Source: Thermoplasma volcanium GSS1 (GTDB lineage Archaea; Thermoplasmatota; Thermoplasmata; Thermoplasmatales; Thermoplasmataceae). Taken from it: a DNA stretch of 64,000 nucleotides. Numbering within the stretch: the stretch's first letter is position 1; the number at the start of each line of letters is the position of its first letter. Below the pieces are notes generated by a model, which had not been told where the DNA came from, made no database searches, and was given only the letters and a program-made list of their open reading frames with translations. Below, one piece after another: positions 30,631-40,083 of the stretch. The position numbers were made by a program, and so were the translations under genes. The stretch is taken from positions 62,001 to 126,000 of the forward strand of contig NC_002689.2 of the NCBI RefSeq assembly GCF_000011185.1, read 5' to 3'.

Positions 30631-31539
30631 CTATTCAGAAACATTTTCGTTTATCTTCCTCTCTATTAAATTGTGTTCATCGAACCCATTGAGCTGCAGG
30701 TAAAACTTAGCTGCGTCTATTAGCGCCTGCTCAGGGACAAGGCCAACAATCTCACTTTCGATGGGATACGCACCGTACCTTGAAGCTTCAAGTTTAACTA
30801 GTTCGTACGCTCTGTATATGGGAGTCTTGCGGAAGTTAGTTAAATTCATAGATATTTGGACTATGTTCCTGTCTTTCAAATAGAATGCTAGTGCTTTTAC
30901 AAAAGTTAAACCGCCATCTCTGGCTCGCAGTGCGCTCGCTATTTTTTTGCCAATCTCAACATCAGATATGTTAAGATTCACATTGTATGCAATAAGGAAA
31001 TCCCTTGCCCCTATAATCGATGCACCAGCCTTTCCAACTTCAGAAGGACCGAAGTCCGGTTTCCACTTTTCTTCTTTAATTGCTCCCTTTAATTGTTCAT
31101 ACTGAAAGCTCTTGTTTCTTATGGCAGCAAGATCTGCTCGCTCTGGCCTCGTTGCGGCTTCTGCGTACAGAAATACAGGTATGTTTAACTCATCACCTAC
31201 ACGTTTTCCTAATTCTCTAGCAAGCTGTACGCATCTCGACATCTTTGTATCGTCGAGCGGGACAAACGGTATGACATCCGCTGCACCAAACCTTGGGTGC
31301 TCTCCTGTATGCTTGTCCATATCTATGAGTTCAGCAGCTTTCTTAATTCCAGCAAACGCTGCTTCTACAGCTTTGCCATCATCGCATACAAATGTTATGA
31401 CGCTTCTATTATGGTTGCTATCCATTTCCACATCAAGTATTCTTACAGTTGGAATTGCAGATATAGCGGATTTAATCTGATCTACCTTGGACTTGTCTCT
31501 TCCTTCGCTGAAATTTGGTACACATTCTATAAGAGTCAT
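30631..31539 (-). CDS. ftcD: Glutamate formiminotransferase
   Basis: The 302-residue protein transfers the formimino group of formiminoglutamate, from histidine breakdown, to tetrahydrofolate. It has the family start LIECVPNFSEGRD, the paired domains with DSNHNRSVITFV and GEHPRFGAADVIPFVPLDD, VFLYAEAATRPERADLAAIR and PDFGPSEVGKAGASIIGARDFLIAYNVNL. No histidase or urocanase gene is nearby, so the source of the formimino group is open. The promoter region 31540-31740 has striking repeats. Confidence 0.93.
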   Translation of the reverse strand: MTLIECVPNFSEGRDKSKVDQIKSAISAIPTVRILDVEMDSNHNRSVITFVCDDGKAVEAAFAGIKKAAELIDMDKHTGEHPRFGAADVIPFVPLDDTKMSRCVQLARELGKRVGDELNIPVFLYAEAATRPERADLAAIRNKSFQYEQLKGAIKEEKWKPDFGPSEVGKAGASIIGARDFLIAYNVNLNISDVEIGKKIASALRARDGGLTFVKALAFYLKDRNIVQISMNLTNFRKTPIYRAYELVKLEASRYGAYPIESEIVGLVPEQALIDAAKFYLQLNGFDEHNLIERKINENVSE

Positions 31540-31586
31540 GACTTGTTATACTCTGTAAACGAATAAAGCCATCGCTGAACCATAAA

Positions 31587-31631
31587 TGTGATCGCAATTG
31601 TGATCGTATATGTGATCGTATTTTTATCACA
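31587..31631. promoter_or_regulatory. Three phased TGTGATCG repeats plus inverted half-site
   Basis: TGTGATCG occurs at 31587, 31599 and 31611, exactly 12 bases apart. The last copy forms an inverted repeat with ATCACA at 31626-31631 (TGTGAT, nine bases, ATCACA). The cluster lies between the divergent ftcD and nrdJ genes, 48 bases from the former and about 118 from the latter. It has the look of a cooperative repressor site, but the regulator is unknown. Confidence 0.6.
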
Positions 31632-31748
31632 AACTGCAACAAAAGAGTAATCAATGACTTATCGCATTGTTACAGGAAGGGATGGTTAAACCTGATCAAA
31701 AAAAATATATCAAGATTAGAAAGATAAAACAAAACTCACGGTGTGAAT

Positions 31749-34052
31749 ATGGTTAAAGAGGTAGTTAAAAGAGATGGAACCGTAGTCCCATTCGAGAAGG
31801 GAAAAATTGCTATGGCCATATACAAGGCCATGCTGTCTGTAAAGAATGGTAGCATGAGAGATGCTGAAACACTCGCTGACAAGGTCGTTGAAAGGCTAAA
31901 GAACATTGAAAGGCCTACAGTCGAGCAGATACAGGATATAGTAGAAGACGTCCTCATGACATCAAAGATTGAGGGTAAAATATTTACAGACGTTGCAAAG
32001 TCATACATACTTTACAGGGAAAAGAGGAGAGCTATAAGAGAGGAAAAGGAAAGCCTAGGAGTAAAAGACGATCTGAAATTGACACTGAACGCTGTGAAGG
32101 TACTGGAAGCAAGATATCTGCTTAAGGATGAAGACGGAAAGATAATAGAGACACCTAGGCAGATGTTCAGGCGTGTAGCTTCACATATAGGTATAATTGA
32201 GGCGCTATATGATTTTATGGAATACAAAAAAACAGGGAAAATACCAGAAAACGCAGAAAAGATCGGCAAAGTATCCTTAACTCAGGAAGAGGTCCTCAGA
32301 AGGGCTTTTAATTACATGAAAGAAGATGGAATAATGGAAGGCACCTTCGAGGAATTCATGGACTTTTTGTCGACCAAAGGAACGTCAGCGCATCTTTACA
32401 TAAACAAGTTTGAGGAGATGATGTCTTCCTTGGATTTTGTTCCAAATTCTCCAACTCTTATGAATGCCGGTACGAAATTGGGGCAACTCTCTGCATGCTT
32501 TGTTCTTCCTGTAGGTGACAGTATAGAGGATATTTTTGAAACCTTGAAAAACACTGCACTCATACACAAGTCTGGTGGCGGTACCGGATTTTCTTTTTCC
32601 AGGCTAAGGCCGAAGGACGACATAGTCGGTTCAACAAAGGGGGTTGCGTCCGGGCCGGTGTCTTTCATGAAGATATTCGATGTAACGACTGATGTCATAA
32701 AGCAGGGCGGCAAGCGTCGCGGGGCAAATATGGGGATACTGAACTACAACCACCCTGACATAATGGAATTCGTGTTAAGCAAGGACTCTGAAAATAAAGT
32801 GCTTAGCAACTTCAATATATCTGTTGGCGTTACAGATGAATTTTTTGAGAAGTTGGACAATGACGATTACGTTGATCTCATAAATCCAAGGACAAAGAAG
32901 GTAACGAAAAGAATAAAAGCAAAGGAATTATGGGATGCAATAATTGACCAGGCTTGGAAGACAGCGGATCCAGGGCTTATATTCTTAGACGAGATAAACA
33001 GGAAAAACCCCGTCAAGAACGTTGGGGATATCGAATCAACAAATCCTTGTGGGGAACAGCCCCTGTTACCTTACGAGTCTTGCAATCTTGGATCTATAAA
33101 CCTGTCGAAGTATGTAAATGGAAAGGATATAGATTACGATAGATTAAGGGAAACCGTCTGGCTGGCAACTCGCTTTTTAGATGATGTCATAGATGCTAAC
33201 AAGTTTCCAGTAGAGCAGATAAAGAAAGTAACCAGGATGACACGCAAGATCGGTCTAGGCGTTATGGGCTTCGCAGACCTGTTGATAAAGCTCGAAGTGC
33301 CTTACAACAGCTGGGAGGCCTTGGAAATAGCTGAAAAAGTTATGAGCTTCATAAACGAAGAAAGCCATAAAGCCTCGCAACATCTTGCAGAGGAGCGTGG
33401 AGTATTCCCAGCTTGGTATGGTTCTGAGTGGGAGAAGGAAGGCATAAAGATGAGAAATTCAACTACAACTACCATAGCCCCTACAGGTACCATATCTATA
33501 ATCGCTGGATGCTCTTCCTCTATTGAGCCAATATTTGCACTTGCCTTTGTAAGACATGTACTAAATGGACAAGAACTGCTAGAAGTCAACCCACTGTTCG
33601 AAGAGAAGACTAGAAGCCTTGGTCTATACTCCGAGGAGCTTATGAGAAAAGTCGCTGAAACAGGAAACCTGGAAAATATCGAGATAAACGAAGAAATAAA
33701 GAAGATCTTCGTCACAGCTCACGAAGTAGATCCGCAGTGGCATGTACTTATGCAGGCAACGTTCCAGAGATACTGTGATTCAGGCGTTTCCAAGACTATA
33801 AACATGAAAAGTGATGCTACAAGGGAGGACATAGCCAAAGCCTATAGGATGGCAAAGGATCTTCACTGCAAAGGTATAACTGTGTACAGAGACAAGAGTA
33901 AGACTGTACAGGTACTTACAGCCGGGACAACGGAGACGAAAAAAACGGAGGAGAAAGAGGTAATAGAGCTAGTAACGAAGATGCCTGACAAATATCTTAA
34001 AATAGATTCGACCTTCGATCCTGCATGCCCAACAGGAAAATGCGACAAATAA
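31749..34052 (+). CDS. nrdJ: Adenosylcobalamin-dependent ribonucleotide reductase (class II)
   Basis: The enzyme reduces ribonucleotides to deoxyribonucleotides with a cobalamin-derived radical. The 767-residue protein has an N-terminal ATP-cone (EVVKRDGTVVPFEKGK onward, about residues 3-92). The barrel includes the redox Cys of GQLSACFVLPV, SGGGTGFSFSRLRP, the radical-site motif NPCGEQPLLPYESCNLGS, and TIAPTGTISIIAGCSSSIEP. The flexible C-terminus ends CPTGKC, the pair that receives electrons. ATG 31749 is preferred to GTG 31743 because GGTGTGA sits before it. T. acidophilum is known to have this class of reductase. Confidence 0.96.
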   Translation: MVKEVVKRDGTVVPFEKGKIAMAIYKAMLSVKNGSMRDAETLADKVVERLKNIERPTVEQIQDIVEDVLMTSKIEGKIFTDVAKSYILYREKRRAIREEKESLGVKDDLKLTLNAVKVLEARYLLKDEDGKIIETPRQMFRRVASHIGIIEALYDFMEYKKTGKIPENAEKIGKVSLTQEEVLRRAFNYMKEDGIMEGTFEEFMDFLSTKGTSAHLYINKFEEMMSSLDFVPNSPTLMNAGTKLGQLSACFVLPVGDSIEDIFETLKNTALIHKSGGGTGFSFSRLRPKDDIVGSTKGVASGPVSFMKIFDVTTDVIKQGGKRRGANMGILNYNHPDIMEFVLSKDSENKVLSNFNISVGVTDEFFEKLDNDDYVDLINPRTKKVTKRIKAKELWDAIIDQAWKTADPGLIFLDEINRKNPVKNVGDIESTNPCGEQPLLPYESCNLGSINLSKYVNGKDIDYDRLRETVWLATRFLDDVIDANKFPVEQIKKVTRMTRKIGLGVMGFADLLIKLEVPYNSWEALEIAEKVMSFINEESHKASQHLAEERGVFPAWYGSEWEKEGIKMRNSTTTTIAPTGTISIIAGCSSSIEPIFALAFVRHVLNGQELLEVNPLFEEKTRSLGLYSEELMRKVAETGNLENIEINEEIKKIFVTAHEVDPQWHVLMQATFQRYCDSGVSKTINMKSDATREDIAKAYRMAKDLHCKGITVYRDKSKTVQVLTAGTTETKKTEEKEVIELVTKMPDKYLKIDSTFDPACPTGKCDK

Positions 34053-34069
34053 ACAAAAAACTCTCATTT

Positions 34070-34852
34070 TTATGTTTTAAGTGATTTCAAGCTGCTGCCA
34101 ACATACTGATCTGCGCATTCAACATCTTTATATTTTATATCCCTGTTTTTTAGGTAGCTTTTTACTTCATTTAGTGCTATTTCTGGCTTATTATTTTCTT
34201 GGCTAAGGTGTGTTAAGACAATCTCAGTGCTTTCGTTGATTGCTTTAGATATAGCTTCAGCCGACTGTTCATTGGACAGATGTCCGTGCTGGCTAAGGAT
34301 CCTCCTCTTAAGTGAAGCTGGATATCGACCAGTCTTAAGCATGCTGACGTCATGGTTGGATTCAAATGCAAGAATATCTGAATCTCTTATATTTGAGATG
34401 ACGTTTTCAGTTACTGTACCTAGATCAGATACAACGGATATCTTGAGGTCTTTCCATTTCACTGTGAATGCCACCGGGTCGGCTGCGTCATGTGGTACGT
34501 CAAAAGCCAATATTTCGAAATTCCCTATTACTACCTCGTTATCTATTTCATATGCTTTGATATTAGCGGCTTCGGCAGTCGCCGGTCTTGTGTACACATC
34601 AGCGCCATCTACTTTTTTTACAGACCTGATACCGGATACATGATCGGCATGTTCGTGGCTGATGAATATCGATTTATTTAGGCCGCCAAGAGTAAGTTCT
34701 GAAATGGCTTCTTTAAATTTTTTCATAGTGATTCCAAAGTCTATAACAATGAGATCGTGGGCATCCCAAATGAATGTCGAGTTGCCTTTGCTGCCACTAG
34801 CTATATTTTTAAAGTAAATCGCATTGTTATTATAAGCGGTCATTGTTTGCAA
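34070..34852 (-). CDS. Metallo-beta-lactamase-fold hydrolase (YycJ/WalJ-like)
   Basis: The 260-residue protein shows the HxHxDH zinc motif (FISHEHADHVSGI). Further metal-site segments are AFDVPHDAADPVAF, VVSDLG and LSQHGHLSNEQSAEAI, and LTHLSQENN is at the end. The opening KNIASGSKGNSTFIWD is typical of the YycJ-type subfamily, which includes candidate nucleases. The substrate is unknown. Confidence 0.8.
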   Translation of the reverse strand: MQTMTAYNNNAIYFKNIASGSKGNSTFIWDAHDLIVIDFGITMKKFKEAISELTLGGLNKSIFISHEHADHVSGIRSVKKVDGADVYTRPATAEAANIKAYEIDNEVVIGNFEILAFDVPHDAADPVAFTVKWKDLKISVVSDLGTVTENVISNIRDSDILAFESNHDVSMLKTGRYPASLKRRILSQHGHLSNEQSAEAISKAINESTEIVLTHLSQENNKPEIALNEVKSYLKNRDIKYKDVECADQYVGSSLKSLKT

Positions 34853-35141
34853 GCCTTTGAAATAGAGTATACATTATCAAATATAAATGTCTGTTTTTTT
34901 CTTTCTTTGAAACTCTTATAGATATGGTATTGCTTCATATTGAGTTTCAAACATGTACATTAACATAGCAATAAAGAAATCATTATCTATCCATGCATAT
35001 ATTACGTTTATAAAAGAATAGATTAATAATCTACTTATTATAAAATCAAATCGTACATCCCATATTTTTTCACTACCTGAGATCGATAGAAAAATGATGT
35101 TCATTGAATCATAAATTGATAGCAATTACCATAAGTAACAA
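34853..35141. other. Intergenic region without a convincing gene
   Basis: These 289 bases are AT-rich. A 69-codon frame on the minus strand has no ribosome site and a composition dominated by Ile, Phe and Tyr, as expected from AT-rich DNA. I see no RNA gene or repeat here. Confidence 0.4.
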
Positions 35142-36920
35142 TTATTCAAACTCAGACGAGACTCGCATTATTTTAGAAATATCTGCTTCATAGGCATCTA
35201 AAATATCGTTTAAGGTAACAATCCCCTTAAACTTCCCTTCATAGACTATTGGGCACCAGGTAGTTTTATTCCTCATCATAACTTCCCAAGCCTCCTCTGC
35301 TGTACTTGTTGGCCTTAAATATGTAATTCCAGCACGCATGTATTCGCGAACTTTTCCTGTAGTTATCTCCGCTATGTCGAACAGATAAAGAGCACCAATA
35401 AGTTTTCCGTAAACAACTACAGGTATTGAGGCCAAACCATGGTCTATCATAACAGTTTTAGCATGTTCCACATCATCGTCATCACTAACGCTTATATCTC
35501 TACATTTCACATCGCTCAGCTTTATATTGAGTAGCAGAGGTGTATTATATTCTCCGAAATGTGCAGGCGAATCACGCCTTGTATCGACCTGGTTGTGGTA
35601 TATGCTATATTTCCCAGATATTATGTATGCTATGAACGTGGCTATCATAGCGCCTGGAAGTAGCTGTAAACTGCCGGTCATCTCGACTACCATAAGTATC
35701 ACTGAGAGGGGCACCTTTCCAGCTGATCCAAAGAAAGAGATCATACCTATTATCACGAAAGGAGTTATGGTCGGAACTATACTGGGTGTCAGATAGTGGA
35801 ATCCAATGGCGACCACAGTACCGAGAGCTGCCCCTATGAAAATTCCGGGTGCGTAGACACCTCCACTTCCTCCTGAGCCAACAGTAAATGATGTCGCAAT
35901 TACCTTTATGAAAGGTAGCAGGATAAGCACTAAAAGCAAAGGGATTCCGAATGTCGGTATTTCTCCCAGCTTTTGATTCATGAGGAGATTAACCCACCCG
36001 TAGCCAGTAGCCATGATTTCCGGGAAAAAGAGTGCTATTATTCCTGTAAGCCCTCCTCCAATAATTGGCTTGTAGTAGTTACTAATTTTTAATTTCTTAA
36101 AAAATGCTACTGTTCCGTAAAATGATTTAACATAGAATATAGCAAACAGTCCTGAGATTACACCTAAAACCATATAGTAAGGTATCCTTATAACCTGAAA
36201 TGAAGCCGTATAGTAACCAAATATCGGCTCGAAACCGACCACAGAAGCGAATATCGAGTAACCAACCGCATTAGCAACCAATGATGGATAAATTGCCTGT
36301 GTTTCTAGATCTCTTTTGTAAAGGATCTCAGCGCCCAGCATAGTGCCGCCAATGGGGGTCTTGAATATTGTTCCTATGCCAGATCCTATCCCAACGGCAA
36401 CAGCTATCCTCCTATCCGCATCGCTCAGACCAAAAAGGTCTGCTATCAGTGATCCTAACCCAGCAGATATCTGCGCAGTTGGGCCTTCCCTCCCTGCACT
36501 TCCACCAGACCCTATAGTTATGGCTGAGGCAATCGTTTTTACTACTGGTATTCTCCTCCTTATTTTGCCCTGTTCGTTGTGGAATGCTCTTATAGCCGCA
36601 TCTGTTCCATGACCCTCTGCCTCTGGTGCAAATGTATAAACGATAAGTCCAGAAAAAAGGCCACCGAGGGCTGTTGATACAGGTATGAGGTAGAAGCGCC
36701 TTACATAATAAGTGAAAGCCAGAGATCCGCCTTCACCCACAGGATGTGGGATGGTGGCTCCTACCATATGAGTAAGGAAAAGATATTCAAAAAGTTTTAT
36801 CGCAAAATAAAATGCAAGTGCACCAAGCCCAGATATTACACCAATTATAAGACCCATTATAAACCATTTTTCAAAATAAGGTAAGCGTGATAGATTGAAC
36901 ATTTTTTTCATTTTTTCCAT
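35142..36920 (-). CDS. ClC-family chloride channel/transporter with CBS domains
   Basis: The membrane part (to about residue 440) shows the selectivity motifs GSGGSAGREGPTAQISAGLGS and GSGGSGGVYAPGIFIGAALG, and GIGSGIGTIFKTPIGGTMLG between them. The cytoplasmic part carries two CBS repeats (about 465-590; SVSDDDDVEHAKTVMIDHGL and LRPTSTAEEAWEVMMRNKTT). These may bind adenine nucleotides and gate the channel. The GREGP motif has Glu at the external gate position, which favours a Cl-/H+ exchanger over a plain channel. The 592-residue length is usual for CBS-bearing prokaryotic ClC proteins. Confidence 0.93.
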   Translation of the reverse strand: MEKMKKMFNLSRLPYFEKWFIMGLIIGVISGLGALAFYFAIKLFEYLFLTHMVGATIPHPVGEGGSLAFTYYVRRFYLIPVSTALGGLFSGLIVYTFAPEAEGHGTDAAIRAFHNEQGKIRRRIPVVKTIASAITIGSGGSAGREGPTAQISAGLGSLIADLFGLSDADRRIAVAVGIGSGIGTIFKTPIGGTMLGAEILYKRDLETQAIYPSLVANAVGYSIFASVVGFEPIFGYYTASFQVIRIPYYMVLGVISGLFAIFYVKSFYGTVAFFKKLKISNYYKPIIGGGLTGIIALFFPEIMATGYGWVNLLMNQKLGEIPTFGIPLLLVLILLPFIKVIATSFTVGSGGSGGVYAPGIFIGAALGTVVAIGFHYLTPSIVPTITPFVIIGMISFFGSAGKVPLSVILMVVEMTGSLQLLPGAMIATFIAYIISGKYSIYHNQVDTRRDSPAHFGEYNTPLLLNIKLSDVKCRDISVSDDDDVEHAKTVMIDHGLASIPVVVYGKLIGALYLFDIAEITTGKVREYMRAGITYLRPTSTAEEAWEVMMRNKTTWCPIVYEGKFKGIVTLNDILDAYEADISKIMRVSSEFE

Positions 36921-37128
36921 TAATTAGCTGTATGTAATAGAAATAGAAAAATTTTTATTTATTCATTGCATCGAAACAGCATTTTCTAACCCTAGTAAGA
37001 TCAATGAAGCATATGTCTAAAATTATCGGGGAGAGGGAGCGATATTATACGCGCATATGAGAAATAGTGAATATGATCCAAACAGATATACTTTGCAAAT
37101 ACACAACAAAAGAGATCTCTTCCCATAT

Positions 37129-38097
37129 TTATTCTGTGTTTTCGGAAAGCAGTTTCTTTTCTCTAAAATATTCACGCCTCTGTACAATTTTTTTCATAAA
37201 TGACGGCCATGGCAAGGCAATAAATGGGTCATGCGAATAAATCGAAGAGGCGAGGGTATGCAACATCCTTGGTCTTTCTTCTTTGCGGTATGTATTGAAA
37301 ATCCATTTGTATGCCATTTGCAAATGAAATTCTGTTTTGGCTAGTTTAGAACATGGGCCATCAGAAGCCATTTCAGATATGGTCTCGAAGTCCCTCGAGT
37401 AAAGTTCATAGAACTTTGACTTGAATTCTGCGTAGGCATTAATGTTCCTTACATCTCTTGACGTGCTTTTAGATAGCACTCGGTAAAGTGATAGTGTTTT
37501 CTTACTGTAATATATAGGCCTAGAATGGGACATGTAGAGAAAAAAATAAAATGAATCTACTGCAAGGTTTATCTTTGATAGAACATCGAGATATCCTACT
37601 AGAATATCCTTCTTTAAGGATATGGATGAGCTGTTGAAGCCTGCCCTCAACTTTAATAATTTCCTGATATCCTGTTCATTTGGTTCCTTAACAAATATAT
37701 CGGACTTAATAGCTGGCTGATAATACGATACCGTATCACCACTTTCTGCCACCGGTTTTACGGAGTTCTTGAAGTAGTCTACGCCCATCTCTGAAAATAC
37801 TATCTTTACCTCTCTTAGTTTCCCCGGATAAAATAAGTCATCGTCATCAAGAAAGACAAGTATTTTTCCTGAGGACTGGAGAACAGCGGAAGCTACCCTT
37901 GATCCAGATCGTATATGGTTCTCGTTTAGTACAATGGCCCTGCCGTCAAGGAACTCATCGATTACGTCATCTTTAAAGTCTTTTGATACTATTATCTCAA
38001 AATCTTCTTTAGGGATATTTTGTGAAAGTACTGAGCGTACTGCTTGCATCACGTAACCTTTTCTTCCCTGTGCTGTGATAATCACTGAAAGCAACAT
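37129..38097 (-). CDS. Glycosyltransferase, family 2
   Basis: The 322-residue GT-A fold protein begins MLLSVIITAQGRKGYVMQAVRSVLSQN and has the metal-binding acidic motif ILVFLDDDDLFYPGK near residue 95. There is no membrane segment. The acceptor is not evident; protein or lipid glycosylation of the cell surface is likely in a wall-less archaeon. The two flanking genes do not suggest a larger glycosylation cluster. Confidence 0.8.
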   Translation of the reverse strand: MLLSVIITAQGRKGYVMQAVRSVLSQNIPKEDFEIIVSKDFKDDVIDEFLDGRAIVLNENHIRSGSRVASAVLQSSGKILVFLDDDDLFYPGKLREVKIVFSEMGVDYFKNSVKPVAESGDTVSYYQPAIKSDIFVKEPNEQDIRKLLKLRAGFNSSSISLKKDILVGYLDVLSKINLAVDSFYFFLYMSHSRPIYYSKKTLSLYRVLSKSTSRDVRNINAYAEFKSKFYELYSRDFETISEMASDGPCSKLAKTEFHLQMAYKWIFNTYRKEERPRMLHTLASSIYSHDPFIALPWPSFMKKIVQRREYFREKKLLSENTE

Positions 38098-38131
38098 TCA
38101 ACTCAGCACAGGACAATTCAGTCTGCCTTAT

Positions 38132-38770
38132 TTAAGGATCGTTTACTATCTTTCCCTCAATATACTCTGGCACGCAATCAAGTAAATCTAATTTCAGGCA
38201 TATCTCAAGATCTTGAGTGCTAATTGACACTACAGTGTTTTCCTTTGTTTCCCTTATCCTATTTACTAAAATTTCCCTATCGTAATTTTTGCCCTCAAGC
38301 GCCAGTTTAAGCATTTCAGCGAATATATTATCTTCAACTGCCTTTCCAATAGGCCTGTTTGAGGGGACTACAAGAATGTCGTCTTTGCCCTTTACTTTTT
38401 TAATGGTTGCACTCATATTTACAAGAGAAGAGAAGAGTATCCTCCCTCTTTTTATTCGAGAGAGTACGTACATGCCATTTGTTGAGGTAAACGCAATAAT
38501 TTTTCCCTCTAAATCCGCGTTAATTATTTGTGCAGGCGAGTTGTCATAATCAAAGAAAGGGGGTTTTATCCCATATTTCTCGCCGATAAGCACAACATTC
38601 TTGTTTTTCCTTTTGAAGTTAAGTGCACTGGTTACATCCTTGAATGGCACTATGTAGCGAGCTCCTCTTGACAATATTACTGGTATCGTAGTTGTAGATC
38701 TAAATATGTCTATTATTATATTTATTGAAGACCAATTTTCCTCTTTTCTCCCGTCGGCAATTCTTATCAT
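38132..38770 (-). CDS. ComB-like 2-phosphosulfolactate phosphatase homologue
   Basis: The 212-residue protein matches the ComB fold along its length: IIIDIFRSTTTIPVILSRGA, IGEKYGIKPPFFDYDNSPAQI, IIAFTSTNGMYVLSRIKRGRILFSSLVNM and AVEDNIFAEMLKLALEG. In methanogens ComB acts in coenzyme M synthesis. Thermoplasma is not a methanogen and no other com gene is near, so the real substrate is probably another phosphorylated hydroxy acid. Confidence 0.8.
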   Translation of the reverse strand: MIRIADGRKEENWSSINIIIDIFRSTTTIPVILSRGARYIVPFKDVTSALNFKRKNKNVVLIGEKYGIKPPFFDYDNSPAQIINADLEGKIIAFTSTNGMYVLSRIKRGRILFSSLVNMSATIKKVKGKDDILVVPSNRPIGKAVEDNIFAEMLKLALEGKNYDREILVNRIRETKENTVVSISTQDLEICLKLDLLDCVPEYIEGKIVNDP

Positions 38771-38810
38771 TCAGTATGTGGATAGCTTAGCGAAAACATA
38801 AGGGTTTGCC

Positions 38811-39839
38811 TTAACTCTGCTTCGGGGGTAGGCTTTCACTAACTATCTTGGGTAAATCTATTACACCGTATCCAAACGGCGAGAACTTTTTAACATTTTT
38901 TGTGTTGTAAACTATTACCCTGGTCTTTCCAGCGGCTTTTTCCCCTGCTACCTGCCTTAGTGTTGCAGCTATGATAAGGCTGTATGCATCGTCTTCGGGC
39001 CCAATTATTATTTTATAGGCGTCGTCCATGGTGAATGAGGACAAAAGGTTTTGATCATCTGCCTCCTGGTTCAATACAATATAACCGTCATCCCGCAACT
39101 TTGCTGCGATAGCAGGGTCTTTCTCTACTATCACTATAACCTTCCCCATCTGCTTTAGCATTAAAAGATAAGATGACAGAAGGGGAGAATAGCCGCAAAC
39201 AAGGACAAAGTCCTTTAGCTTCATAAGCTCTCTTTTCTCCATCCTATTCACCAAACCACCAACTCTCCTCTCTATCGTAGGAGTTATTAAGGCTGTCATG
39301 GCACTGAAGAATATTGCAACGCCCAGAAACGCTAAAGAAATTGTGAATAAGCGCGATTCCAGATCTACTGGTAATATATCGCCAAAGCCCAGAGTTGTTA
39401 CAGTTTCTCCAGTGTAGTATAGCGCCGTTCCAAGCGATCTAATAGGTGGCTTGAACTGCTCTCCGGAGAGAATAGAGCCTCCAACACCGTACGCTATTGT
39501 GAAGAGAACCGTTAGAATGGCGATGCCAACTTCAGGCCTGCCGATAGTCTTTGATGGGTATACGAATTCAGAACGTCTTTTGATAAGCGTTAAAATTAGG
39601 TATAAGTCAAAGATGGCTCCTATAAAGACTATATGGTAAGTCCGGGCATAGCTTATTATCAGGAGGGCAAATGTAAGAAATGCATCAGCAGTGACGATAA
39701 ACCAGGCTGCCCTCGTTTTTTCTTGGAGGCCGTAGCCACCTAATGTTAAGAAAAAACCATCGAATATAGTGAGAAACGAAAATGTATTCTGTGATAATTT
39801 ATACGTTTTCCCCAGGATTTTTAGGCTGTATACGTACAC
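38811..39839 (-). CDS. Two-pore-helix potassium channel with RCK (TrkA-N) domain
   Basis: The N-terminal half holds several hydrophobic segments, a pore helix and the K+ filter TLGFGD (YYTGETVTTLGFGDILPVD). The C-terminal half has the Rossmann RCK domain (KDFVLVCGYSPLLSSYLLMLK, VIVIVEKDPAIAAKL). More segments precede the pore (about four) than in the minimal two-helix channels, giving a six-helix-like layout without clear voltage-sensor arginines. At 342 residues it is compact. Confidence 0.88.
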   Translation of the reverse strand: MYVYSLKILGKTYKLSQNTFSFLTIFDGFFLTLGGYGLQEKTRAAWFIVTADAFLTFALLIISYARTYHIVFIGAIFDLYLILTLIKRRSEFVYPSKTIGRPEVGIAILTVLFTIAYGVGGSILSGEQFKPPIRSLGTALYYTGETVTTLGFGDILPVDLESRLFTISLAFLGVAIFFSAMTALITPTIERRVGGLVNRMEKRELMKLKDFVLVCGYSPLLSSYLLMLKQMGKVIVIVEKDPAIAAKLRDDGYIVLNQEADDQNLLSSFTMDDAYKIIIGPEDDAYSLIIAATLRQVAGEKAAGKTRVIVYNTKNVKKFSPFGYGVIDLPKIVSESLPPKQS

Positions 39840-40083
39840 TGACTTTGTAAGAAGATACCGGTTACCATAGTAATTATGCCGAATACCATTACCAGCCTAT
39901 TTACCTCAATCCTGTGAGTTAGCCTCACCTTTAAATATATCTGACGTGCATAAAACGTTTTTTATTTTAAGGACATTTGCATCGAAAACATTATGCCGAG
40001 GCTTTTTGATCATTAAGTGAAGTTCAAATACAAGTAAAGACTGTTTGATTAAAGTAAAATGTACTTTATTCAAGGTGTTTGGA

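Noticed and set aside
34916-35125. 69-codon minus-strand frame between the metallo-beta-lactamase and ClC genes
   Set aside because: No ribosome site, AT-driven composition and no known motif.
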